From the NCBI GenBank assembly GCA_020002185.1, contig CM034531.1, forward strand, positions 71,940,391 to 72,004,390: a DNA stretch of 64,000 bases. The letters run 5' to 3'. This document shows, piece by piece, positions 12,581-22,886 of this stretch; the first letter of the stretch is position 1, and every line of letters starts with the position of its first letter. The translations under genes and the position numbers were made by a program. The DNA is from Paraescarpia echinospica (Eukaryota; Annelida; Polychaeta; Sabellida; Siboglinidae). The notes below the pieces were generated by a model. It saw nothing but the letters and a program-made list of their open reading frames with translations. It did no database searches and was not told where the DNA came from.

Positions 12581-14455
12581 AAGAATAATATAGGTCCCAG
12601 TACTGATCCCTGTGGAACCCCACTCAAAACTGATTTCCAGTTTGAAGCCTCCCCATCAACAACTACCCGTTGTCTTCTGTCAATCAGCCATTTTTCTATC
12701 CAGTTAATTGTACCATTTCCTATGCCATGGGCTTTTAGTTTAAGCAGCAATCTCTGATGTGGCACTTTGTCGAAAGCTTTTTGAAAATCTAAGTAGATGA
12801 TATCTACTGGTGATCCATCATCTACCCATTTAGTGATATCTTCCAAAAAACATAACATATTTGTTAAGCATGACCTCGCTTTTAGAAACCCATGTTGAGA
12901 TGGGTTTATCAAGTTATGTTTAACAAGAAAATCCACCATGTGATCTTTAATTAGTCTTTCTAATAATTTGCAAATCACTGATGTTAAACTCACTGGTCTA
13001 TAGTTCTCTGACTTGTTTCTCGAACTTTTTTTAAATAACGGTATAATGTTTGCCTCTTTCCATTCTAAAGGAACCACTCCCTCTTCTAATGACAAATTGA
13101 AAACTGTTGCAAGCGGTATACTAATTTGTTCTACAATTTCCAATAGTAGTTTGGGTGGAATACCATCCACTCCAGGTGATTTATTATCCTTCATAGCCCT
13201 TATTTTCTTACCTACCATTTCCGGGGTTACAATTAATTGTCCTAAATAGTCTGAATCTGCCCCCTTGAACTTAGCCTCTGGTACTGGCAGTGAACTAGTG
13301 TCTTCTCTGGTAAACACTGAACTAAAATACTCATTTAGGTCTTCAGCCATTAAGAATCCTTCTGATATTATATTTCCAGCACTATCTTCTAGAGGACCGA
13401 CCTTATCCTGAACTTTCTGTTTGCTTCGAACATACGCATAAAAACTCTTGCTGTCATGTTTTATATTACAAGCTAATTTATGTTCATAGCTTCTCTTTGA
13501 ATTTCTAATTTCAGCTGTAGCTTGGTTTAGTGCTTCTTTATAAATGTTGTAGTCTTCGTCATTGCCAGTACGTCTATATGACTTCCACATCATTTGTTTA
13601 TACTTAATTTTTCTAATGGCTTCTTTCGATAAGTATTTCTTTCTGGTCCGTTTCCTTTGTTTTTTGAAGGGAACAAATTTATCTACGATGCACTCTATTT
13701 CATTCTTTAAGATATTCCAGCATTCTGTTGCTGTCTTATTCTTCAGTGTATTATTCCAGTCTATCTTTGCTAAATATTTCCTCATTTCCTTATATCTTCC
13801 TTTGTGGAAATTTCTCCTCAACTGCTTTTTATTATTTCTTTCTGATTTTACTTAAATGGTAAAATGTATCTGGTTGTGATCACTACTTCCCAGAGGCTCA
13901 CATAATTTAACATTGTCAACTAATTCATTCTGTGAGGACAAAACTAAGTCTAACACATTCTCTCCCCTGGTTGGTTCTAGCACATGTTGAGAAAGGAAAC
14001 TATATTGTACTAAAACTAAAAACTTGCGGTCCTCACTACCCATACTCTGTAGAGATTTCCATTTTATATGCCCATGGTTAAAATCCCCCATAATAACACA
14101 GTCCCGTTTGCTCACTTCCCTTATAGCGTTTTGTATTTTTCATTCTCTTCTATGCTTATGTTTGGACTTCGATAAACTAATCCAACCGTTAACGTTGAGT
14201 TTCCTGTAACTATGTTACACCAAACAGCTTCTTCGCAATCTGCTTCTCTGTCTAATTTTATTTCATAAGCCTGGATAGATTCTTTAATATATAAAATAAC
14301 TCCACCTCCCCTTCTTCCTATTCTATCTTTCCTAAACATTACATATCCTGTCAGTCCCAATTCGGCATCTGATATATCGGTGGTTGCCCATGATTCGGTT
14401 ATACCTATTATGTGAGGGTCAATATCTTCTACCATAATGTTTAGTTCATTTCTTT
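12568..14455 (-). pseudogene. CR1-like ORF2 (endonuclease-reverse transcriptase), truncated and broken, copy 1
   Basis: The endonuclease part reads IIGITESWATTDISDAELGL, RIGRRGGGVILYIK, VGLVYRSPN, CVIMGDFNHGHIKW and PLGSSDHNQIHFTI, which carries the GDFNH and SDH catalytic motifs of APE-type nucleases. After a stop at 13,852, the 417-codon frame to 12,568 holds NKSPGVDGIPPKLLLEI, NIIPLFKKSSRNKSENYRPV, LINPSQHGFLKARSCL, IIYLDFQKAFDKVPHQRLL and SGVPQGSVLGPILF. The downstream YADD block is missing. A one-base slip in a T run near 14,137 splits the endonuclease. Copy 2 is intact at both of these sites but has its own slip near 42,055. Confidence 0.9.
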
Positions 14456-14598
14456 TGTTTACTATACTCCTTGCATTTAAACAAACACATTTATACCCAG
14501 CTTCAGAACAGTTTTCCAGACTGTTCTTTGCTGAATTATTTTTGCTGCCTTTATCTATGCCTCCAGTTTCAGGCTTCTCTGCGAGTCCCCCTGCGAAT

Positions 14599-16002
14599 TT
14601 AGTTTAAATAGATGCAACCTGTCCCACTGTCAACAGATCGCAGCAGATTCTCTGAGAATACTGCTGCCCCCTTTCCACTTAGATGGAGGCCATCTCTCAT
14701 GTACATATCTTCTCTCCCAACAAAGTACCCCCATAAATCTATGAATCCCACGCCCTCTTCCTCACACATCTGCTCAACTAGTGCGTTGATCGCCATCCTC
14801 TTACAGTTTCTGTATCTTGCCCCCCTTCCTCACATTACTGGCAAAATTCCTGAGAGAATAACCTGTTCCACTCTTGTCTTCTTTAGCTTCCTCACTAGAT
14901 GTCTGTACTTCTGAACTATACCAGTTGTTCCCTCCTTGTCTGCATTGTTTGTCCCAACGTGTACTAGTATAGACCCTCCCTTGCCATGCCCCAATACCTT
15001 CTCTACCCTTTCGGTCACATGCTCTATCCTAGCCCCCGGTAGACATACAACAACGTCCTTCCCCTCGCATATAGTCTTGTCTGTTTTTCTCAGAATTGAA
15101 TCGCCCATAAACACTCTCTCTTTTCTCCTTGCCCCCTCAATCACTGCCTCGGAGTAGCTCCTCCGGTTTGCATATGTCTGGTTGTTGTCTTTTCCTCTTG
15201 TCGTCTTCTCTCCTGTCACATTCTCTTCCATTCCCTTCTTTCCTGTCGCGTTTTCTCTTGTCCCCTTTCCTCCTGTCATCTTCTCTTCTAGCACATTTAC
15301 TCTCACTTCCTTTCGTCCCTTCATCTTTCCTCCCATCACATTTTCTTCTCTCCTCTCCCGTCCCTTTTCCCCGGCTACCTCCTTCACTACGGTCACTTTC
15401 TCCCCTGTCACCTTCACGCCTGTCATGTTTTCTGTTTTTTGCTGAACACTCTGTCTTCTTCCATCAGTCTTCTGTCTCACAGTCTTACCAACTGCCTCTG
15501 TGGTATCTACCTCTTCACCACCTGTATCGCTGTCGTGTCTCTCCTCGTTCTCTACAGTCTGACTACCTGCTGATCTATCCCCACTGGCCCGTTTTCTTTT
15601 CCTCTGCCGAACACTTTTCCTCCGTGCCTCTGTTTTCTCAATGTCTTGTTCCTTCACACCGGTCACCTTCCTTCCTCTCAGTCTCCTTTCTTCAGTCTCC
15701 GTGTCACAACTCTGCTCCTTCTGTGTTGTAGAATTCTCAACTCTCTCCGCGTCATCCCTCTCTGCTCCATCTATTTCTATGTTGAGTCTCGCCTCCATCT
15801 CCTTCACTATATCCGTCAACTTACACACCTCCTTCATCAGACATTCCACCCTCAAACACCCCATACACCGAAAGGTGAATCCGTCATCTTTGGTCTCTGC
15901 CCATGATTTTGGACAGCCAGACAACGCAAAATCCACCCAGCTCTGGCAGTCGTTGCAAACTAGGTGTCGTTTTGCCCTGAGTTGCCGCTTGCAAGGTGCC
16001 AT
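14599..16002 (-). pseudogene. CR1-like ORF1 with zinc finger and SGNH esterase, frameshifted, copy 1
   Basis: The frame from 16,002 has MAPCKRQLRAKRHLVCNDCQ and a PHD-like Cys cluster (CNDCQSW...C...FRCMGC). A short coiled-coil-like stretch and a long Lys/Glu/Gly/Thr-rich region with repeated TGxK units follow. The SGNH esterase core comes last: GDSIL with the nucleophile serine, HVGTNN and, after the break, DGLHLSGKGA with the catalytic Asp and His. A small indel near 14,830 (CCTCAC against CCTTCC in copy 2) moves the last 65 codons (14,599-14,796) out of frame. ORF1 esterases are known from CR1/L2-type LINEs, where they are thought to act on lipid or the RNP. The undamaged version is at 42,593-43,996. 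Confidence 0.9.
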
Positions 16003-16580
16003 ATCAGAATTTATTTATGTTCAAAGTAGTTTTATGTAGTCTTTGAAAAGACTTTTCTGTGTACAATTTACACCAGATTGTTTAGGTTATAGTTAGTTAT
16101 ATTTGTTAACACACAGTGACACACCGTGCCTTACCTAGTTACGATGTCGATGACAATGTATTCAAGTTAGGCTTAGATACAAGGTAGTCTTTACAAAGAC
16201 TGTTTCCTGTGTACTATTATACACTTTAAAAGATTGTTATTTCAGGTTTTAATTACTCATCTAACTACACCGATTATCTCAAATAACGCTATTCTATTGT
16301 CATTCACGGTACGCTAACTTCGCCAGTGACCTACTTTGTAAACAACGTTCCGATTACATTAACGTCCCCAATTATCGCTCGCAAATCGCCTACTTTTAAT
16401 CTACCCTAGATTACTCCCTCTAGCTAACGTTTAACAAAAAATATTGCTTAATATATATCTATAATTACGTTATGTATCCTATACGCTCAATAATATCACT
16501 TATCTTGATCAAATATCCTTATATTTTCGCAAGTTTGCTGCACCAAATTCAAATCAATTCACCACCGGAAGTCCCCCAAT
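16003..16580 (-). promoter_or_regulatory. CR1-like LINE 5' leader
   Basis: 578 bases between the ORF1 start and the upstream element border. There is no long frame. It holds two similar phrases around GTCTTTGAAAAGACTTTTCTGTG and GTCTTTACAAAGACTGTTTCCTG. It should contain the internal promoter of the element, but no motif can be named. The older relative at 61,836-62,190 is similar in layout and shares CTGCACCAA/CTGCATCACCAA near its end. Confidence 0.45.
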
Positions 16581-17998
16581 AGCATTGTGATGAAGAAGAT
16601 CATGACAAGAAGCTGAGACTGCTGCTCCAAAGATGTTGCAAAACAGGCATGAAGCTAAACAGGAAGAAATGTGAGTTCAGGCTGAGAGAAATCAACTTCA
16701 TGGGACACCGAGTCACCAGTGAAGGTTTGAAACCTGACGACTGGAAGGTAGAGGCAATCCTCAAGATGGAAAACCCGACAGATGTGAAGGGAATTCAAAG
16801 GTTGCAAGGAACATTAGAATACTTACCGAAGTTCCTGCCTGGCCTCTCAGACGCAATGGAGCCCATCAGAAGACAGACTTATTCTGATGTGCCATGGCAG
16901 TGGACCAATGAACAATACGAAGCAATGGCGAAAGTGAAGAAGCTGACGATCCACACAGCACTCCTTCAGAACGGAATTGGGTAAGGAAGTCGTGCACTCA
17001 CCAGCACGGAAATTCGACACGCTCAAATCAAAAAAGAATGTCTGTCCATTGTGTTCACGCGTTGGAACTTTTCCACCAGTATACAACTGGGAGAAGAACA
17101 ATCGTTCACAGTGATTATAAGCCGTTGGAAATGATTGTCAAGAAATCGCTACACAAAACACCAAGGAGATTGCATGGAATACTCCTTCGTATACTGCAGT
17201 ACGACACTGACGTCGTATATCACAAAGGGAAAGATATGTATATTGCAAATACACTCTCAAGGTCATACCTGCTGCACAATGGAGGTACTGACAACTTTGG
17301 TGCCGTGAATGCAGTGAAGCATCTATCGATCAGCACAGAACGCATGCAAATGCTCAAAATTTGCACGGACAAGGATGGGACATTGCAGATGTTGAAACAC
17401 GTGATACAGCGAGGTTGGCCAGAGACGAGAAATGAAGTACCAACCAGTGTTCATGCATACTACAGCATGAGAGACGAACTCGCCGTTAGTGATGGACTGA
17501 GTTGTTGTTCGTGAGGGAATGCGGAAACTCACGAAAGAATGTCTCCACAGATCACACCTAGGCGTGGAAAGTGTTCTACGAGACTATCAAGTAATAGTCG
17601 ACTACACAAGCAACATCTGGGAAGTCGACAGAATGACCTCAACGACCAAAACAAGCGCGATTAAGCAGCTGAAATCACACTTCGCTAGAAATAGCGTACC
17701 GTCAGTTGTCATGAGCGATAGCGGACCTCAATATGTTTCGGAAGAATTCTGGACATTCACTGCGAAATGGGATTTTCAACATCAAACTAGTGCACCAGGG
17801 CACCAAAATGCCAATGGGACGCCAGAAGCGGCTGACAAAGCTGCAAACCTTGCTCTGTTAGATATCAGAAACACACCAACACAAGGACTGGGAAACAGCC
17901 CGGCAGAAAGGTTACTGCACAGGAGAACCCGGGCGTTACTGCCGATATCCAGCAAGCTTCTAGACCTGCGCGTCTGGCGGACTATGTGCAGAAATTAA
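16581..17998 (+). mobile_element. Gypsy-type pol fragment (RT end, RNase H, part of integrase)
   Basis: Plus-strand pieces follow Gypsy pol order. The RT thumb and connection read MKLNRKKCEFRLREINFMGH, RVTSEGLKPDDWKVEAIL and IQRLQGTLEYLPKFLPGLSD. RNase H reads RRTIVHSDYKPLEMIVKKSL with YHKGKDMYIANTLSRSYL. Integrase reads KECLHRSHLGVESVLR, DYTSNIWEV, PSVVMSDSGPQYVSEEFW and LGNSPAERLLHRRTRALLP. Frames break near 16,981 and 17,515. Between VESVLR and DYQVIV the integrase lacks the Cys pair of the zinc finger and the segment with the first catalytic Asp, so there is an internal deletion as well as loss of both ends. No LTRs are recognised. It abuts the CR1 leader directly at 16,581. Confidence 0.88.
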
Positions 17999-19229
17999 TG
18001 TACTTACCAGTGAAAAAGTGATCGTACATTGCACTGTCTAAGAGTCATTGAACAGTTATTCCGATTTAATTGGCCAGTATACTAGATGTTTGAGAACAGT
18101 TGACATTATAGTTCATAATTATTATCAGTCGCATTTGAATGCTATTACAATAACGACTAATCATTGTGGCATGTGTTTTACACGTTTAAGCAGTGCACGC
18201 TACTTATAATTAATTGGTTGTTATTAATATAACATTCATTAGAACACTCACTAATGGTACCTTGGCTGTACCTTATAAAATATACAATATAACTATATAT
18301 ATATATATATATATATAAATACCCGCAGTCATAGTACATAAACATAATTTTATAACGTATAATCCTGAACGCACTGGTGTTCAACTCAATTAATCTTTAG
18401 CCCATGACTAAGACACCGACTTGTGATGAAAGTGCACGTACAGTGCATATGAGGGCCACTCTCCAAAAACGTCTGACAGTTCTTTTAAATTTTAACTGTC
18501 CACGTTGTATTAATTCCTATTATTTCCTCATTTGTGATTTCACATATAAGTTAGACACATCATGGGACGACGATGTTTTTCAGGATATGAATAATTCCAT
18601 ATAGCAAAATGCAAGTAAAGGGACCTAATTATTTTTGGAATAGCATAAAAACAGCCAAAATAGGCTTTCCATTTTTAAACATTTTACTTCCGAAACCTCT
18701 GAAAAATACTAAATATTGGAAATTCAAAATTTAAAATATCAGATGCCAAGGTAAACTATCTTATCGACGTAACACTATAATTTGGTTCCATAAGATACAT
18801 AATTCTACCAATTATTTTTTCAATTGCTAATTGGCCGTTTCTTTACTGTTAGGCCCGACAACAAGCTTCTTCATCAATGTGCCACTATTATAAAAAAAAA
18901 TTTTTAAGTTAGCGAACAACATTATTTCAAAATGTATGGATACATAAATAATAACCAATACTACAGGTCAGAATTGTTTCCATTTAAATAAAACCTGTTC
19001 AGAAAAAAACGCTATGTCACATACGATCGCGCCATGCATAGTAAACACAATTAAAACTTGGTACCGGCCGGGCGTAACCGTTTTGTGAAATGCTGTATTT
19101 TTTCTAAACATGTAACAAACGACCAATTATGTGTGTGTATGTATATATATATATATATATATTCCTAACGGCAGACCAAACATGCATACTGCCTAAAGCG
19201 ACGCAGTATATGTGCATTTCCAAGAAACA
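17999..19229. other. Non-coding stretch with short (TA)n tracts
   Basis: AT-rich. (TA)n occurs at about 18,292-18,316 and 19,139-19,162. No convincing coding frame was seen; the 60-70-codon frames lack family-like features. Confidence 0.45.
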
Positions 19230-19975
19230 ACATTGCGCTAAAACTGACGGCCGGTTTCATCTTGATGGCTCTTCTGCCGATTCTGCTTATGCTGAGTGGG
19301 GATGTAAATCCCAATCCCGGACCTAGCCCAACCCATAAACTCTTTTACCAGAACACTACTAGCATCGTCGGCAAATATTATCTGGAATCCCTGGCAACGT
19401 ACGTTTATTGACAAAATCGAACGAGTTAAAAAAAAATCATTAAATATCTATATTACAAATCCAAAATACAGTACTCCTCTGACAGTTATCCTCAGCTTTG
19501 CCATAATTTTAGGCTTCATTCCCTTCAACATCGTAGGCAAGTTACAGATCTTATGTTTTACACAAGTGTGTGCACTCCCAACTAGACTCGTCGTATCTGG
19601 TAGGGGCTATCCAATTTCACTGTCCTTCACGATCTCTACGAAACAATAGCAGAATCAACATTAGAAAACATTGTGTTTTGAATAGATGTATGACTACTTT
19701 CAACACATGGTATTTAAGTGATCCAACTTGTGATATATTTTTAGGAGCTGAAACCTTTAGATCCACAATTCAAAAACATTTCTATGTATAACGGATGTTT
19801 GCCTGGTATATTTGATGTTGGTATTGTGTTGTTTTTTATATCCTTATTCTTATTGTTTTTATTATTCTATTATTGTTTTATTATTTATATGTATTGTTTT
19901 AGTTATCAGTCCTGTTACTGGGTCCAGTGGACCTGTTGGAATCTGAATAAATACAACACAATACAATACAAAAAC
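19230..19975 (+). mobile_element. Internally deleted LINE: N-terminus with 2A-like motif joined to C-terminus
   Basis: The 5' part encodes MALLPILLMLSGDVNPNPGP (19,262-19,324), the start typical of many invertebrate LINE ORFs ending in a 2A-like (D)VxxNPGP motif. Within about 40 bases the sequence continues as the end of a reverse transcriptase ORF: ASSANIIWNPWQRTFIDKIE, then after a frame change the C-terminal tail in the frame of 19,570-19,791 (ending TFRSTIQKHFYV). The endonuclease and nearly all of the RT are deleted. The 3' end has AATAAATAC followed by ACAATACAATACAAAA, a simple tail. The Gypsy element starting at 19,976 sits in this tail. Confidence 0.75.
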
Positions 19976-20253
19976 TGTTGTGTCCTTGTATGCCAGTGAA
20001 TATAATGTAGAACATTTGCATAATATAAGAAACATTTAATTTGCAGAACAACTGAAGATACATGTGGTCACTTCCACAAAACAAGATGGCAGACACTCTA
20101 AAGCAATTGGTCAATCTGGTCAATTGTCACTAGAGGGTGGTCCAACAATAACACACAGTTCATATAGCATATGAGAAACATGTCTGGTCAATAGTCACTA
20201 GAAGGTGGTCCCATAATAACATACAGTTCACATAGCACATGAGAAACATGACA
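19976..20253 (-). repeat. 3' LTR of the Gypsy element
   Basis: 278 bases, TG...CA, matching the 5' LTR. The last part is present twice: GGTCAATTGTCACTAGAGGG...GAAACATG and GGTCAATAGTCACTAGAAGG...GAAACATG, a diverged 68-bp tandem unit. A purine-rich stretch on the minus strand (complement of 20,254-20,267) precedes it and can serve as the plus-strand primer. Confidence 0.95.
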
Positions 20254-20267
20254 GTCCTCCCTTCCAG
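20254..20267 (-). other. Polypurine tract
   Basis: On the minus strand CTGGAAGGGAGGAC runs directly into the 3' LTR, the expected place and composition for the plus-strand primer of an LTR retrotransposon. Confidence 0.7.
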
Positions 20268-20543
20268 ATTGTTCGTTGCTCATTCCTCAATGAGCCTCTT
20301 CGGCGGAATACCAAAATTAACGCGAGTCGAACGACGAGGTATCACGGGCTGATCAACAGGGACAGGTGATTCATCGTTCATGGCTTCGTCAGGCAGGTGT
20401 TCGTCAATTTCGGGAACGGGCAAGTCGGGAACACCGTTGTCGTATTGCTGCTGATCCGTCTTTGTAGGACGTTGAGTCGCGAGTGCAGCAGAACGCTTCA
20501 GATTGCGTCAGCGGTTCATTGTTGGAACGGAACGCGACTTCAG

Positions 20544-22886
20544 CTAATCTTCGTGTCGGCGACAATGTCCATCAGGTCCTTGGACAATGAACATTTTCTT
20601 TCTGATATGACCAGTCACTTTTCCAGCCACCCATTTTGGACGATTTTTTGTGAAATCTCTGTAATGGACATATGCACCGATTGAGAATTTCGGCTTGGCT
20701 GGCAATGTTGATTTCTTCTGTGTTTTCGCTTTGTGCACAGGTGGTTGTAGAACGGAGAGAGAAGACCGCAGCTGGTGTCCGAGCATCAGTTCAGCTGGAG
20801 TACGACCAGTCGTGCAATTTGGAGTGACACGGTATTGCTGGAGGAATTCTCGCAATGCCAGATGTTTCGACTTCCTCTCCCCTCTGACAGCTCGTTTCAT
20901 GGCCTGTTTGAAAATGCCAACAAGCCGTTCAGCTTCACCGTTCGATGGTGGGTGAAATGGCGCAGAAGTCAGATGTGCGATCGAGTGTGCATTGCACAAG
21001 TCAGCGAACGTCTTTGAGGCGAACTGCGAGCCATTGTCGGATACAATTGTCTCAGGAGGCAGGCCCCAGATAGCAAAAAAGTCATCGAGTGCGGACGTAG
21101 TAGTCTCAGATGTCGGATACTTGTTTAATTTAAGAACGTGCGGCCATTTCGAGTGGGCATCCATCACGACCAACCACATGTCATCTAGGAACGGACCAGG
21201 ATTTGGGCCTGTTTCGGCACAAGCTGTGCAGTCCTTGCAGTTGGCGGCGATGTCGACCTCGATATTAGGCCACCACACATGCATGCGTGCGAGCGACTTC
21301 ATGCGCACTATTCCAATGTGCGTCAAGTGCAGCATGTTGAGGACCCTAGCACGAAATGCAGTCGGAATGATGACTCGGGAGTCGCGTAGAAGGACACCAT
21401 CCTTCGATGTGATCTCCGTCTGGGCGTTCAGGTAAGTACGAACTTTGTCCTTATCCTGATTATGCGGCCACGTGGATGGCCACCCATTTGCAACAAAGTC
21501 TAGCACCTTTGTCAGAATCGGGTTCTTTCTGGTGTAGTCGGCGACGGTTTTCGCAGAGAGCGGCAAATTTAGAATGACCTGCATGTCGAGCAAGTTCACT
21601 TCATTGTCGATTTCGGCTATGCTCTCTTCTTTGTCGAAACTCGGATCGGGACCAATGGGCAGGCGAGACAGAACATCTGCGTTGGCGTGATCAGCAGACT
21701 GTCTGTAGACGATGTGGTAATCGTAGCCCATCATTATCAGTGCCCATCGCTGCAGTCGCTGTAGCGTCATCACTGGTAGACTCTTCTCTGGACTGAAGAT
21801 GGTCAGCAGAGGTTTGTGATCTGTGGTGAGCTGGAAGTGGCGACCACTCAGGTACTGATGGAATTTCCTCACACCGAAAATGATTGACAGTGCCTCCTTC
21901 TCCACCTGGCTGTAATTCTTCTCTGCCGACGTCAGCGTTTTGGAGGCGAAGGCGATCGGTTCCTCAGTGCCATCCGGTGCACACTGAGAAATAACAGCCC
22001 CGATGCCATAAGGCGATGCGTCGGCGGCCAGAGATATCGGCCTAGTTGGATCGTAGTGGACCAAGAGCGTTTTCTGGGCCAGCATCTCCTTCAGTCGGTT
22101 GAACGCCTGGTTGCACTCAGCGGACCAGGCCCATTTGACGTCCTGTCTGCGCAGTCGCTTTAGAGGGGCGCAGATGGTAGAGAATGGTGGCAAGAACTTT
22201 CCGTAATAATTCAGCTTGCCGATGAAGCATTCCAGCTGTTTAACGTTCTCTGGCGTCGGGAACTTGACGATGGCGTTGACGCGTTCCTCAGATGGCTTGA
22301 GATCATCTGCTGAGATCACATGTCCTAGGTATGTGACCTGCTGTCGAAAGAACTCACACTTGTCAAGTCGCAGTTTCATTCCATACTCGTTCAACGCAGA
22401 GAGGACCTGCTTGAGGTTTTGCAGGTGTTCTTCCTTCGTTCGTCCTGTGACGATCACATCATCCAGGTAGGCAGTCACATATGGAATGCCGGAGACCAGA
22501 TTGTCGACTAACTTCTGGAAAATGGCCGGCGCTGGTGCCGGTCCAAACGACAATCGATTGTACCTGAACAGTCCTTTGTGCGTGTTTATGACGAGTAGTT
22601 GCTTAATGGCGTCATCTAGCTCTACTTGTAGATATGTGTCGTACATGTCAAGCTTTGAAAAGTGCTGTCCTCCTTGCAGCTTGGCGAACAGGTCGTCTAC
22701 CCTCGGAAAGGGGTGCTGATCTACGTGCAACTGAGGATTTACAGTCACTTTATAATCTCCGCAGATGCGCACTTTTCCGTTCGGCTTCTGCACGACGACA
22801 ATGGGCGTCGCCCATTCACTGTGATCGACACGAGTTATGATACCCAAATCCTCGAGACGATGTAGCTCTTTGTCAACGGCATCCAT
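20544..22886 (-). pseudogene. Gypsy pol: reverse transcriptase, RNase H, integrase
   Basis: 780 codons from MDAVDKELHRLEDLGIITRV. RT (about residues 1-180) has VDDLFAKLQGGQHFSKLDMY and the catalytic YLDDVIVTG. RNase H (about 250-400) has LAADASPYGIGAVISQ, EKEALSIIFGVRKFHQYL and TTDHKPL. Integrase has HLTHIGIVRM, WWPNIEVDIAANCKDCTAC, IVSDNGSQFASKTF and PPSNGEAERLVGIFKQAMK, then a GPY/F-like tail. After CTAC the text passes at once to GPFLDDMWLVVMDAHSKWPH. The 20-odd residues that normally carry the first catalytic Asp are gone, so the integrase cannot be active. The stop at 20,544-20,546 (TAG) is followed by 22 more family-like codons, a second stop and a Pro-rich C-terminus ending near 20,280. 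Confidence 0.95.

Larger units (their letters stand above)
12581..16580 (-). mobile_element. CR1-like LINE, copy 1, ORF2 truncated at its 3' end
   Basis: On the minus strand the order is a 5' leader (16,580-16,003), ORF1 (16,002 to 14,599) and ORF2 (about 14,605 to 12,568). ORF1 has a Cys-rich finger and an SGNH esterase; ORF2 has an endonuclease and the first reverse transcriptase blocks. ORF2 stops in the middle of the RT, right after GVPQGSVLGPILF, so the YADD block, the rest of the RT and the 3' UTR are missing. The left border is fixed by comparison with 46,823, where the same flank (CCTAATAACTGCTT) continues without the element. The right border is shared exactly with copy 2 (CCGGAAGTCCCCCAA), after which the copies diverge. 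Confidence 0.9.

Noticed and set aside
15129..15731. 200-codon Ser/Pro/Phe-rich plus-strand frame, and its twin at 43,123-43,473
   Set aside because: Antisense shadow of the Lys/Glu-rich part of CR1 ORF1.
19784..19999. Hydrophobic 71-codon frame that looks like a membrane protein
   Set aside because: It lies in the T-rich 3' end of a LINE and runs into the Gypsy LTR; composition explains it.
20695..22865. Several plus-strand frames of 60-150 codons
   Set aside because: Shadows of Gypsy pol on the minus strand.
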